42,207 bases of DNA from IMG/VR virus record IMGVR_UViG_3300030430_003170, positions 1-42,207 of that record, one strand, 5' to 3'. The stretch comes from a virus. A program made the translations under genes and the position numbers. The notes under the pieces were generated by a model. That model made no database searches. It worked only from the letters and a program-made list of their open reading frames with translations, and was not told the origin of the DNA. Of the stretch, positions 21,877 through 30,884 are shown piece after piece (within the stretch, counting starts at the first letter, position 1; the number at the start of each line of letters is the position of its first letter).

Positions 21877-24153
21877 GTGTCATTAAACAAAGTTTTAAAT
21901 AGACCTTTATTTAGAAAACAGGCACTTAAAAAAGGTGCACTAAAACCAATAACAGCACAAACAGGTATTATGGTTGGTTCTCCTATGGGTATGAACACAA
22001 CTCAAGCAACGAGTGGATTTATGCCTCCAGCAATAAACGAACAAGGTTTTTATGGTCGTAACATCAGACCTTTTTTTCAAAGAGCTAGAACTGGTATCGC
22101 AAATTTACCAGGAAGAATAGCAGGAGATGTAAGATCATTCATAGCTAATCCTAGACAAGCTTTAACATCAGGAAGACCAGGTTTTGGTACTGCTGCAACT
22201 CTAAGTGCTTTTGGTACATTTCCTATAATGGAAGAAGTAACTAGAAAATTAGGAATGACAGGAGTTCCAAAAGATGTTGTAGATTTATTAGGTGCTTACG
22301 GTATGACAAGAAATCCATATACTTTAGGTTTAGGTTTGACTTACATGGGTTATCAAGGAGTAAGACCAGCTGTTGCTGCTTTGGTTGATGATGTAAGAAA
22401 TTTACCACAAGGTACTACAGCTGCAGATAAAAATTTTATGCCTAGTGTTAAAGGTGCATTAGGTAAACCTTTTGAGTTTAGAAGTTTTGAGGAAGTAGTA
22501 AAAGCTAACCCACAATTATCAGCTAGAGCAGAAGGCACAGTTGATGAAGCTACAACTAAAATAGCTTCTGGTAGAGGAGCTGGTGACGTTGCTACTGGAA
22601 TAGGTAGAGATGAATTAAGAACTGCAAAAAAAGGTGATGACGTTCTTACTGCTAAAGACAATGAAACACAGATAGGTAATAATCAATTTGTAGATCTTTC
22701 TAAAGTTGCAACAAACGCTTCTGGTGCTACACCACCAGACGCTGTAATTGCACCACCGCCCCCTCCAGCACCCGTCACAGAAAAAATTACAACAGAGAAA
22801 AAAGAAACTGTGACAGATGATGGTAAAAAAATAACTGAAACAGAAAAAAAAGTATTTGATCAAGCTTCACCATTTGCCAAACAAATAGAACAAGCAAGAC
22901 AAATAGCAAATGAACTTAAAGGTGGTAGAACTTCGAATGCAAGAGCAGTATTCTTGACTAATTTAGCTTCTGGTCTTTTAACGGGTACAACAAGAAGACA
23001 AGGTTTAGGTGGAGCTTTGGAAGTTTTAGGTCAAGCTTTAGGTCCAGCCGTTAATAATTCTGTAATGATACAAATGAAAGAAGATGAACTAGATCAAAAA
23101 CTTTTAGGTCGAGCATTAGAATTTTCTAATAGTTTTTTAAAAGCTCAGAACGAAGCTTATGCTTTACCAGACACTAAGGAAGTTGGTGTAATACAATACA
23201 TAAATAAAAATGGAAGAATAGTTAACGTTGCTGGTAGAATGTTAAAAGATGGTACAAAACAAATTCAAATACCAGGTGCAGTTAATCCTAATGGAACTTC
23301 GGTATACAGGACAGCTCCTGCAGGAACAACTTTCATAGCTAATAAAGACATGAACAAAGAAACACTAAAAGCAGCCGCTGATCTTGGTGGTAAATATTCT
23401 GCGTTAGAGTTAATTAATAGAAGTTTAGGCATTATTGAAAGGGGTGAAGCACAAGCTGGTGTTAAAGGTGCAGTAGGATTGTACACTGGTCGTATTTCAG
23501 ATGCTTTAGGAGATTTAGCTCCATTCCTCAATAGAAGTACAGATGAAAAATCAGGTAGAGCTGCTTTTAATGCTCAACAATTAGATGCTGCAAAAGCACT
23601 TGTAAAAGGGGGTGAGTTTGACTCAATACAAGAAGCTCAAAATTATTTAACTAAAGAGCTAGGTAGCTTTAATAAAAATAAAAGGAAAAGTTTCAATAAT
23701 ATCAAAAAAAGATTAGAGGGAGGCAGTAAACTAGATTATGAAAGGCTTGCAATTAATGAAACTGTTTTAGTTTATAGATTAGCTAACTCATTAAAATCAA
23801 AAGATAGATTAACACAAAAAGATATTCAAATGGCTAAAGAACTTGTTCAAGTATTTCCAATATTTAGAGGAGAAGAATCAGTTGTGTCTGCTTTAATCGC
23901 TGTAGGTGAAACTATTCTTGATGATATAAAACAACAAGAGAATAATTATTTAAAAGCTGGTGGTTCTACTGAATATTTAATAAAAGAAAGACAAAGTTAT
24001 GGTTTATTGGATTCTGATGCTAATGTAAATGATTTTAATGATTTAGGTGACATATTCGGAAAAAGAAAGAAAGGTATTCAAGGTTTCAGCCGAGAAGAAT
24101 TACTTAATAGATTAAGGTTGGATCGTTTACTTGAAAAATCAAGGGCACAGTAA
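21877..24153 (+). CDS. Large internal virion protein (ejection protein, gp15-like position)
   Basis: A 758-residue protein with a GTG start 4 bases after GAGGAGGT. The N-terminal part has many Gly/Pro/Arg residues. A Pro-rich linker at about 286-325 (PPDAVIAPPPPPAP and onwards, then Lys/Glu/Thr repeats) separates it from a long helical C-terminal region with AFSREELLNRLRLDRL-like ends. No enzyme motif is seen. Size and position, second in the ejection group, suggest an inner-core protein. Confidence 0.6.
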   Translation: MSLNKVLNRPLFRKQALKKGALKPITAQTGIMVGSPMGMNTTQATSGFMPPAINEQGFYGRNIRPFFQRARTGIANLPGRIAGDVRSFIANPRQALTSGRPGFGTAATLSAFGTFPIMEEVTRKLGMTGVPKDVVDLLGAYGMTRNPYTLGLGLTYMGYQGVRPAVAALVDDVRNLPQGTTAADKNFMPSVKGALGKPFEFRSFEEVVKANPQLSARAEGTVDEATTKIASGRGAGDVATGIGRDELRTAKKGDDVLTAKDNETQIGNNQFVDLSKVATNASGATPPDAVIAPPPPPAPVTEKITTEKKETVTDDGKKITETEKKVFDQASPFAKQIEQARQIANELKGGRTSNARAVFLTNLASGLLTGTTRRQGLGGALEVLGQALGPAVNNSVMIQMKEDELDQKLLGRALEFSNSFLKAQNEAYALPDTKEVGVIQYINKNGRIVNVAGRMLKDGTKQIQIPGAVNPNGTSVYRTAPAGTTFIANKDMNKETLKAAADLGGKYSALELINRSLGIIERGEAQAGVKGAVGLYTGRISDALGDLAPFLNRSTDEKSGRAAFNAQQLDAAKALVKGGEFDSIQEAQNYLTKELGSFNKNKRKSFNNIKKRLEGGSKLDYERLAINETVLVYRLANSLKSKDRLTQKDIQMAKELVQVFPIFRGEESVVSALIAVGETILDDIKQQENNYLKAGGSTEYLIKERQSYGLLDSDANVNDFNDLGDIFGKRKKGIQGFSREELLNRLRLDRLLEKSRAQ

Positions 24154-27100
24154 TGCAAATTGAAGAATTACAAAATTTATTAGATCAAAAAAAATTAAAT
24201 CCAAATGATTTATCAAGAGAGGATAAAGCCATCATTGATGAATTAATTAGAAGAGGTGATATCACTGGGCCTACTATGAGTGAGTTATCTCAAGAAAGAA
24301 AACAAGCAGCCTCTGATTTAGCAAGAGAAAAAGAATTTCAAAAAGACCCTATTGCAACTGCATTAGCTGCAGAAGATTCTTTTTTAAAAGGTAGACCAAC
24401 AGCAGTATTAGCAGGCGACTTAACTGGAAGTATATATCCATATCTAAAAATGAAAAACAAAATTTTTGGTGCTGCAAAATCAGGAAATCTTTGGCAAAAA
24501 GGTCCAGGTATTTTTGCAAGAAACGCAACTAAAGTTGCAGACAAATTACCAGGACGTTTTAAATTATTTGGCACAGCTTTAAAAACTTTAGCTAGAGTAG
24601 CAGATGCACCAGCTAAGGTAGTTGCTAGTCCATTAGGTAGAGCAGAAATTTACTCAGTATTAGGTGGCACAGCAGGTGCAGGTGTTGGCTCTATAACCTA
24701 TGATATGTTAAATGAACAAGCTGGCACTTACATAGCATCCGCTATATCTGATGATTTTGCAGATGTTCCAAAAAAAGAAGTTGATGCAGATATTTTATTA
24801 AACTCTAGTGAAGAAATGAAAACTGCATTAATGTGGAATTCAGGAGCAGCACTTTTAACACCTTTTCTTTTAGGTCCATTAGGAAAACTAGGTAGAAAAT
24901 TGTTTGGAACTAAAGGTCAAAAACAAAAAGAGTTAGCTGATTTCGCAAGAGACAAAGGTTTACCAGTCCCAATGATTCAAGGCATGACGGATGGTCCATT
25001 TAGTGAAATAGGAAATACGTTCTTTGGAACAGTTGGTGTTTTTCCTTTTATTGGTAGTGTTGCAAAAAAATCTTTTCAAGAAGCTGAACAACAAGCTGGT
25101 AGAATGTTTTTAGAAAACATAACTACTTATGCACCACTTATGAAAACTTCTGCACTATCACACTCAATTTATAATCAGGCTGCTAAAGTATTTAATGATA
25201 ACATGGCACTCATTGGATCTAAGTATGATGCTTTTGATAGATTAGCTGACACGGTTGGAAATCCTGCTGTAATAAAATTAGATAAAACTGTAGCAAAAGC
25301 AGCAGAACTTAAACAACAATTTTCACAACTGTTTCCAAGTGTTCAAAGAACTTTTAATGCAAAAAACATAGAAGAAGTTTTACAAAAATCTGGCGATCCT
25401 GTAAATTTATTTTACGATGCAATGGATGCCATAGGAACAAACATGATTACACCTAAACAATATAAAGGTGTGATACAAATGTTGAATAATGCGATTCAAG
25501 GAACAGAGTATAAAACTTTTGGAAGATCATTATTTGTATTAAGAGAAGCACTAGAAAATGATTTAGCAGCTTTTGGTGCAAATTTAAACAAAGGTACATT
25601 TTTAAAAGACGCAGGAATTAGAGAAGTATATGAAGGATTAGCTAAGAGTAGCCCTGTAAGAGCAGAGGCTTTTATAAATCAAAACATAGAGAATGCAACT
25701 AAACTTAGAGATAAGTTATATGACGCTAATACTACATTTAATAAAATTTTAAATTTTTATAATAGTCCATCAGCCGTAAGAACATTACAAAAATTCGATA
25801 GAACTTTATTTACTAATAAAGGAACTTTTGGAATAGTTGGTAGAGAAGCTTTACCAAGAGATCTATTGTTTGAAACAATGGAAAGAGATGTGTTTGGTTC
25901 TAATTCAGTTGAAGCTTTAAAGACGTTTAAATCTTTAATTGGAGCTGCTGGCAAAAACGCTACAAAAGAGGGTAAATTATTGTTTGATGCAGCAAAAGCA
26001 AGATACATGTTTAATGCTTTTTTAGAATCTTTTCCACCTGGATCTTCTCCACAAGCTGTATCTATATTCAGAAATACAATTGATTTAGCTCCTGGTGTCA
26101 AAGCAGGAACAGAATATGCTCAAGATGCAATGGCTAGACTTGGCACAGACAGTATAGAGAGAGCTAGGGGATTTAGAATAGAAGATGTAAAATTAGATAA
26201 CGGCGTGTTTAACCTTAAAGATATTAGATTTGGACCAGATGACTTTGAAAATTTTCAAATTGGAACGTTTATGAAAAAATTAGGTCTTGAGAGAGCCACT
26301 GGAGATTTACCCAGAGAAAAAATGATTGAGATGTTGGGTAAAGAGGGAGCTTCAGAATTTTATAAGTTTACTAACTACATGAAAAGATTATCAGATATTC
26401 CAATATCAGATACAGCTACTTTCTTGAAAAGAAGATTTATTTTAGGGGGATCAGTAGCTGGAGGTATGATAGTGGGCTCTGGATTTTTAGCTGGGCCTTT
26501 TGCACCACTAGTATTTATTCTATTAGCTAGAAGAGCTGGTAGAATGTTAACTGATCCTGTAGCATTAAGATACATGAACGATGCATTATTACCTGAAGAA
26601 ACTTTGAAATTGCTTAAAAATAAAACAATTGGTCCAGGTCAAGAAACATTGTTTGGCAGAACTTTTTTCAGAGGCAGAAGTGCTGTGGGTAAGCCTACAG
26701 CTTTAGGATTAACACAAAAAAGAGAAGCTTTTGCAAGACTGTATAATTATTTTGCAGATAATGAAAGAGATTTACCAAGAATTGATCCTAAAAATATTGA
26801 TCCAGAAGAGATAAGACAAAGATTATTAAGTCTTCCTTATTCTATCCCACAACCAATATATGATGAAAAGAATATACCAAAAGATAATTACGAAACATTA
26901 TTTGCTGGTGATTTTACAAAATCTTCTGGTGAAGTAAATACAGACAACGATATGGTTGCATACTTAGATCAAACTGTTGCAGCTGATCTTACTTCTGATG
27001 TTGAAGAAGCTGAAAGAGATGCTGAAGCAGATCAAATGGTAACAGCTGATTTAGAGTTACAAAACCCTGTTCAAACACAGCAACCTACTGCTCAAGTAAC

Positions 27101-27182
27101 ATCTCAACAAGTTCAAAGTTTATTCCCTTTTGATACTACTGCTATTGCAGCAGCCCAAAGGAGAGAACGTGGTCAAGGCTAA
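24153..27182 (+). CDS. Giant internal virion protein with hydrophobic segments (gp16-like position)
   Basis: A 1009-residue, mostly helical protein, the largest in the window. Early glycine-rich helix residues near 165-185 (GGTAGAGVGSITYDM) and a later hydrophobic stretch at about 762-795 (GGSVAGGMIVGSGFLAGPFA then PLVFILLARRAG) are membrane-insertion candidates, as expected of a protein that enters the host envelope. I see no transglycosylase motif, unlike T7 gp16. It overlaps the holin-like gene by 14 bases. Confidence 0.65.
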   Translation: MQIEELQNLLDQKKLNPNDLSREDKAIIDELIRRGDITGPTMSELSQERKQAASDLAREKEFQKDPIATALAAEDSFLKGRPTAVLAGDLTGSIYPYLKMKNKIFGAAKSGNLWQKGPGIFARNATKVADKLPGRFKLFGTALKTLARVADAPAKVVASPLGRAEIYSVLGGTAGAGVGSITYDMLNEQAGTYIASAISDDFADVPKKEVDADILLNSSEEMKTALMWNSGAALLTPFLLGPLGKLGRKLFGTKGQKQKELADFARDKGLPVPMIQGMTDGPFSEIGNTFFGTVGVFPFIGSVAKKSFQEAEQQAGRMFLENITTYAPLMKTSALSHSIYNQAAKVFNDNMALIGSKYDAFDRLADTVGNPAVIKLDKTVAKAAELKQQFSQLFPSVQRTFNAKNIEEVLQKSGDPVNLFYDAMDAIGTNMITPKQYKGVIQMLNNAIQGTEYKTFGRSLFVLREALENDLAAFGANLNKGTFLKDAGIREVYEGLAKSSPVRAEAFINQNIENATKLRDKLYDANTTFNKILNFYNSPSAVRTLQKFDRTLFTNKGTFGIVGREALPRDLLFETMERDVFGSNSVEALKTFKSLIGAAGKNATKEGKLLFDAAKARYMFNAFLESFPPGSSPQAVSIFRNTIDLAPGVKAGTEYAQDAMARLGTDSIERARGFRIEDVKLDNGVFNLKDIRFGPDDFENFQIGTFMKKLGLERATGDLPREKMIEMLGKEGASEFYKFTNYMKRLSDIPISDTATFLKRRFILGGSVAGGMIVGSGFLAGPFAPLVFILLARRAGRMLTDPVALRYMNDALLPEETLKLLKNKTIGPGQETLFGRTFFRGRSAVGKPTALGLTQKREAFARLYNYFADNERDLPRIDPKNIDPEEIRQRLLSLPYSIPQPIYDEKNIPKDNYETLFAGDFTKSSGEVNTDNDMVAYLDQTVAADLTSDVEEAERDAEADQMVTADLELQNPVQTQQPTAQVTSQQVQSLFPFDTTAIAAAQRRERGQG

Positions 27183-27390
27183 AAAACTATCCAAATCAGA
27201 TACACTTGCTCATCAGAGAATAACTGATCATGAAAAACTATGTCGTATCATGCAAGAAGAAACAAACAAAAAAATAAAAAATTTGCATGACGATATACAT
27301 CGAATAGAAAAGATATTAATTGCAGCATCTGGTTTTTTAATAACTAGTATGCTTGGTTTAATTGTTGCATTAATCATTCAAGTGTTCTAA
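27169..27390 (+). CDS. XhlA/holin-like membrane protein (GTG start)
   Basis: A 73-residue protein. GTG 27169 follows AAAGGAG at a normal distance and gives a sensible N-terminus; earlier starts lie in the coding region of the preceding gene. A charged helix (ITDHEKLCRIMQEETNKKIK then NLHDDIHRIEKIL) leads into a C-terminal membrane span (about residues 50-72, AASGFLITSMLGLIVALIIQ). This order matches hemolysin XhlA-type proteins that often accompany holins and endolysins. It could release the M15 endolysin encoded at 4747, though that gene is distant. Confidence 0.65.
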   Translation: MVKAKKLSKSDTLAHQRITDHEKLCRIMQEETNKKIKNLHDDIHRIEKILIAASGFLITSMLGLIVALIIQVF

Positions 27391-27399
27391 AAGAATACT

Positions 27400-28065
27400 G
27401 TGAAGCGAATCAAAAAATATACATATAAAAAACATAATAGATTCCAATCAGAACAGGGACGAAAATATTTGGTAGATGAAATAGGTGTACCAAGTGTTAC
27501 TACTATTTTGTCTGCGACTAAAGATAAAAAGTTTTTAGATGATTGGCGTAGAAGAATTGGTAATGAAGAAGCAGATAAGATCATGAAACAAGCTTCTACA
27601 AGGGGATCTGAAATGCATAGAGTTTTAGAATACTATTACAATGGAGAAAAATATTTTAATGAAATGGAAGAAGGTATTAAACCTAGAAAGATGGCTAGTG
27701 TAATAATAGACAATTTGAAAGTGCAAGAGGTATGGGGTAATGAAGTATCATTAGCTTATAATAAAGAATTTGCTGGCACTACTGATTTAGTTGCATTGTC
27801 TTACGATAAACCAACAATCATAGATTTTAAACAAGCTAACAAGCCAAAACGTGAAGATTGGATAGAAGACTACAAATGTCAGTTAGGTGCCTATTATTTG
27901 GCCCATAAAACGCATTACGGGCCCATAGAGCTAGGTATAATCGCTATTGCGACCCGAGACCTGCAATATCAACAATTCGTGTTCTCAGAGGCTGTATTGA
28001 TGGAATACGCAGACAAATTTCTAGAAAGATTAGAAATATACAAGAAAACATTAAAAAAAGGTTAA
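27400..28065 (+). CDS. PD-(D/E)XK exonuclease, RecB/Cas4-like
   Basis: A 221-residue protein with a GTG start. Motifs of the RecB/Cas4-like nuclease family: GSEMHRVLEYYY with His73, EVSLAYNKEFAGTTDLVAL with Asp129, IIDFKQANKPK with Asp142 and Lys144, and QLGAYYLA (Gln161, Tyr165). Asp129, Asp142 and Lys144 form the metal-dependent cleavage centre. No iron-sulfur cysteines are seen. In phages such enzymes trim DNA for recombination or degrade host DNA. It is the first gene of the replication module and converges on the SNF2 helicase. Confidence 0.85.
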   Translation: MKRIKKYTYKKHNRFQSEQGRKYLVDEIGVPSVTTILSATKDKKFLDDWRRRIGNEEADKIMKQASTRGSEMHRVLEYYYNGEKYFNEMEEGIKPRKMASVIIDNLKVQEVWGNEVSLAYNKEFAGTTDLVALSYDKPTIIDFKQANKPKREDWIEDYKCQLGAYYLAHKTHYGPIELGIIAIATRDLQYQQFVFSEAVLMEYADKFLERLEIYKKTLKKG

Positions 28066-28072
28066 AGTAACC
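28052..28072 (-). terminator. Intrinsic terminator for the SNF2 gene, at the convergent gene end
   Basis: Read on the minus strand, GGTTA and TAACC form a 5-bp stem with a 3-base loop followed by seven Ts. The helix contains the stop codons of both converging genes, TAA 28063-28065 on plus and TAA 28064-28062 on minus. Because the T-run is on the minus strand, it should stop the helicase transcript rather than the nuclease transcript. Confidence 0.5.
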
Positions 28073-29498
28073 AATCTTTAGCTTTATCCCCTAATGTTTG
28101 TGCAGATAGCTGTATTTTACGTTTTAAAGCCTTAACTATTTTTTCATCGATAGTATCCTTAGCCATGATGTCTATGTATACAACATTTTTTGTTTGACCA
28201 ATTCTATGAGCTCTATCTTCCGATTGTAATCTAACTTCCAGATTATAATTATTAGAATAATAAATAACATATTTTGCTGCTGTTAAAGTCAAACCATAAC
28301 CAGCTGTTGATGGATTACCAACCAAGAATCTACATTTAGAATCTTTTTGAAAACGGTCAACGGCCAACATTCTATCTTGTTGTTCTGTTTGACCATATAT
28401 TGATACCACAGACTCAGTGCCATACTTGTCATTCAAAGCTGCTATGATTTCATTTATGTTATGTACGTAGGTAGCATAGATAATAACCTTTTGATCTGTC
28501 TCTTCCAATATTTCTAATAAAGCTTTAAGCTTTTCATTATTAAATTGTAATATTTCACCATCATCACTTTTAACGTAACCATTTGCTACTTGATGTAATC
28601 TTAGAATTTCAGTTAATTGATTATGAACTGATATTGTTTCATTCTCAAATTTAGCTAAAGCTTCTCTACGTAATCGATCATAAACACGTCTTTGATCCCC
28701 AGATATGATTACCTCTCTTTTCTGATATATCTTATCAGGTATATCTAAACATTCATCTTTGGTTACACGAGTTGAAAAACCTTTAAGTTTCTCCTCAAGT
28801 TCTTCTAAATTTGTATAGCCATCTGGTACCATGATAGCCTCTCCCCTTGATATATATACTTCATCAAAAGTACAGTATCTGTTTCTAAAAGCGTAATAAC
28901 TTTTAAAGCCTAATAATGCTGGATCAAGAAAGGCACATTGTGTATAAAGATCTAATGGAGATTTTGTTACTGGTGATCCTGTTAATATACGCCGCTTATG
29001 GGCTCGCCATCGTAGTGCTAAAATGTTTTTTGTTCGTTTTGCTTTTGGGTTTTTTATGGTGGTGGATTCATCAATTACCATTATATTTTGGTTTTGGTTA
29101 ATTAAAAATTTATTACATATCTCCAAACCATTCTTAGTTGATAATGCCTCTACATTGATTAAAAAAAATTTTAAGGCATCTGACATCATAAACTTTAAAA
29201 AATGTTTTGGTTTATCGACCTTCCATGCAAACACAACTCTTTTTATTTCATCAGGTAGATGAGTAAGTATTTCATTTTTCCATACGGTATATACAGATTT
29301 AGGTGCAACTATAAGTGCTGCATCTAATTTACCTTTTAAATGTAGGTATCCTATATTATCAATCGTGGTTTTGGTTTTACCAGTACCCATTTCCATAAAA
29401 TAAGCATAGGTTACTTTATCAGCAGACGCAGCTAATGCTTGTCTTTGATGCTCATAGGGTTTAGTTTTATAGGGGTATTTCCAATTTCCCATATCCAT
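28062..29498 (-). CDS. SNF2-family DNA helicase/translocase, encoded on the opposite strand
   Basis: A 478-residue SF2 ATPase of the Snf2 type. I start at the ATG 29498 (sequence MDMGNWKYPYK); a TTG at 29531 adds 11 residues. Motifs: MEMGTGKTKTTI (Walker A, 36-47), VIDESTTIKNPKAKR (143 region, DEST in place of DEAH), TGSPVTKSPLDLY (173-), and the C-terminal domain with VGNPSTAGYGLTLTAAKYV and QSEDRAHRIGQT (about 425-436). The family moves along double-stranded DNA and remodels complexes. It is alone on the minus strand among replication genes, suggesting separate timing or acquisition. Confidence 0.9.
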   Translation of the reverse strand: MDMGNWKYPYKTKPYEHQRQALAASADKVTYAYFMEMGTGKTKTTIDNIGYLHLKGKLDAALIVAPKSVYTVWKNEILTHLPDEIKRVVFAWKVDKPKHFLKFMMSDALKFFLINVEALSTKNGLEICNKFLINQNQNIMVIDESTTIKNPKAKRTKNILALRWRAHKRRILTGSPVTKSPLDLYTQCAFLDPALLGFKSYYAFRNRYCTFDEVYISRGEAIMVPDGYTNLEELEEKLKGFSTRVTKDECLDIPDKIYQKREVIISGDQRRVYDRLRREALAKFENETISVHNQLTEILRLHQVANGYVKSDDGEILQFNNEKLKALLEILEETDQKVIIYATYVHNINEIIAALNDKYGTESVVSIYGQTEQQDRMLAVDRFQKDSKCRFLVGNPSTAGYGLTLTAAKYVIYYSNNYNLEVRLQSEDRAHRIGQTKNVVYIDIMAKDTIDEKIVKALKRKIQLSAQTLGDKAKDWLL

Positions 29499-29558
29499 AA
29501 TTCTTTTACATTTTATTATTGCCTTTAGCAAGATATTTTGTTATTAAACGAATCAGAT

Positions 29559-30101
29559 ATGGATATCGAAAAGTTTTCAAATTTAGAGGTTGATACTGCA
29601 AGCACTAAATCAATATCAGATGCTTGTAATCAAATGAAAAAACTTGAAAGCGAGATAGAACAAGCAGAAGAGGCCTTATCCTTAAAGAAAGCTAAATACA
29701 AAGATTATCAGGAACGTAAGATACCAGAGCTTATGCAAGAAGCTGGTGTAAACGCAATTAAACTTGCTGATGGTACGCAAGTTGAAGTTAAACCATTTTA
29801 TGGTGCAAGAATACCTGAGAGTCGTACTGATGAAGCTTTCTCTTGGCTTAGAGAAAAAGGTTTTGGTGACTTAATTAAAAATACAGTTACTGCTACTTTT
29901 AATAGAGGACAAGACAATCAAGTTGCAGAAATAGTACAAGTCTGTGAAAAATTTGGATTTAAGTATTTACAAAAGCAAAAGGTTGAACCCATGACTCTCA
30001 AAGCATTTGCCAGAGAGCAGGTTGAAAAAGGAAAAGAACTCCCGTTTGATTTATTTGGTATCTATATTGCAAATAAAGCAAAACTAAAAACGAAGGAGTA
30101 A
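29559..30101 (+). CDS. Coiled-coil replication-module protein of unknown function
   Basis: A 180-residue protein from ATG 29559; a TTG at 29538 adds 7 residues and cannot be excluded. It has an N-terminal coiled coil (about 15-55, QMKKLESEIEQAEEALSLKK) followed by a compact alpha/beta part with IPELMQEAGVNAIKLADGTQ, VEVKPFYGARIPESR and FSWLREKGFGDLIKNTV. The fold style recalls phage proteins between nuclease and ssDNA-binding genes. Function unknown. Confidence 0.55.
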   Translation: MDIEKFSNLEVDTASTKSISDACNQMKKLESEIEQAEEALSLKKAKYKDYQERKIPELMQEAGVNAIKLADGTQVEVKPFYGARIPESRTDEAFSWLREKGFGDLIKNTVTATFNRGQDNQVAEIVQVCEKFGFKYLQKQKVEPMTLKAFAREQVEKGKELPFDLFGIYIANKAKLKTKE

Positions 30102-30102
30102 C

Positions 30103-30882
30103 ATGTCAAATAAACAAGATGTAGCTACAAAAAAGACGAACGCTGTAGCAACGATAGATATAGAAAAATTTGCTGATCAAGGTTTTGAAAACATTGATAG
30201 CAAATCATTGCAGTTACCATTTCTAAAAATTTTAGGACAGTTGTCACCACAAGTTACAGCTGGAGATTCTAAATATATAGAAGCTGCAAAACCAGGAATG
30301 ATCTACAATACTGTAACAGATACACTGTATGACGGTACAAAAGGCATACTGGTTGTCCCTGCTTATTATAAGTTTGAATACATAGAATGGGCGGACAGAG
30401 GACAAGAAGGTAGTAGTGCACCAAGAAACATTTATCCAGCCGATAGTGATATCATGTCTAAAACTAACAGAGGTGATGATGGTAAGGATAGATTAGAAAA
30501 TGGAAACTACATAGAAGAAACTGCATCACACTTTGTTGTAGTGGTTAATGATGATTCAGCTACTGAAGCATTAATTACCATGAAGTCCACTCAAAGAAAA
30601 AAATCTAAGAAGTGGAATTCTATGATGAACTTAATGCAAGTTCCAAAGAAAGATGGTAAAGGTTTTTTTAGACCTGCTCCATTCACCCAAAAATATCTAT
30701 TGAAAACTGTATTGGAAAAAAACCAATTAGGTTCATGGTATGGTTGGGAAATCATATCCAAAGGATTAGTGGATAACGAATCACTTGTAACAAGAGCTTA
30801 CAAATTTAGACAATCTCTAATGAGTGGCACAGTGAAAGTTAAACACGGTCAAGAAGAAGAAGCAGCGAAAACCCCATTCTAA
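30103..30882 (+). CDS. Candidate ssDNA-binding protein
   Basis: A 259-residue protein preceded by a strong ribosome binding site (AAGGAG). The central part has beta strands with aromatic residues (KGILVVPAYYKFEYIEWADR, SHFVVVVND, GSWYGWEIISKG) and basic patches (STQRKKSKKWNSMMN). The end is acidic and terminates in PF (HGQEEEAAKTPF), as do the protein-binding tails of SSBs. Position next to primase and helicase supports a replication role. It has no OB-fold signature I can certify, so the label is inference. Confidence 0.5.
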   Translation: MSNKQDVATKKTNAVATIDIEKFADQGFENIDSKSLQLPFLKILGQLSPQVTAGDSKYIEAAKPGMIYNTVTDTLYDGTKGILVVPAYYKFEYIEWADRGQEGSSAPRNIYPADSDIMSKTNRGDDGKDRLENGNYIEETASHFVVVVNDDSATEALITMKSTQRKKSKKWNSMMNLMQVPKKDGKGFFRPAPFTQKYLLKTVLEKNQLGSWYGWEIISKGLVDNESLVTRAYKFRQSLMSGTVKVKHGQEEEAAKTPF

Positions 30883-30884
30883 AA

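Noticed and set aside
24153-27182. Lytic transglycosylase in the giant internal virion protein
   Set aside because: T7 gp16 carries one, but no catalytic Glu in an appropriate motif was seen here.
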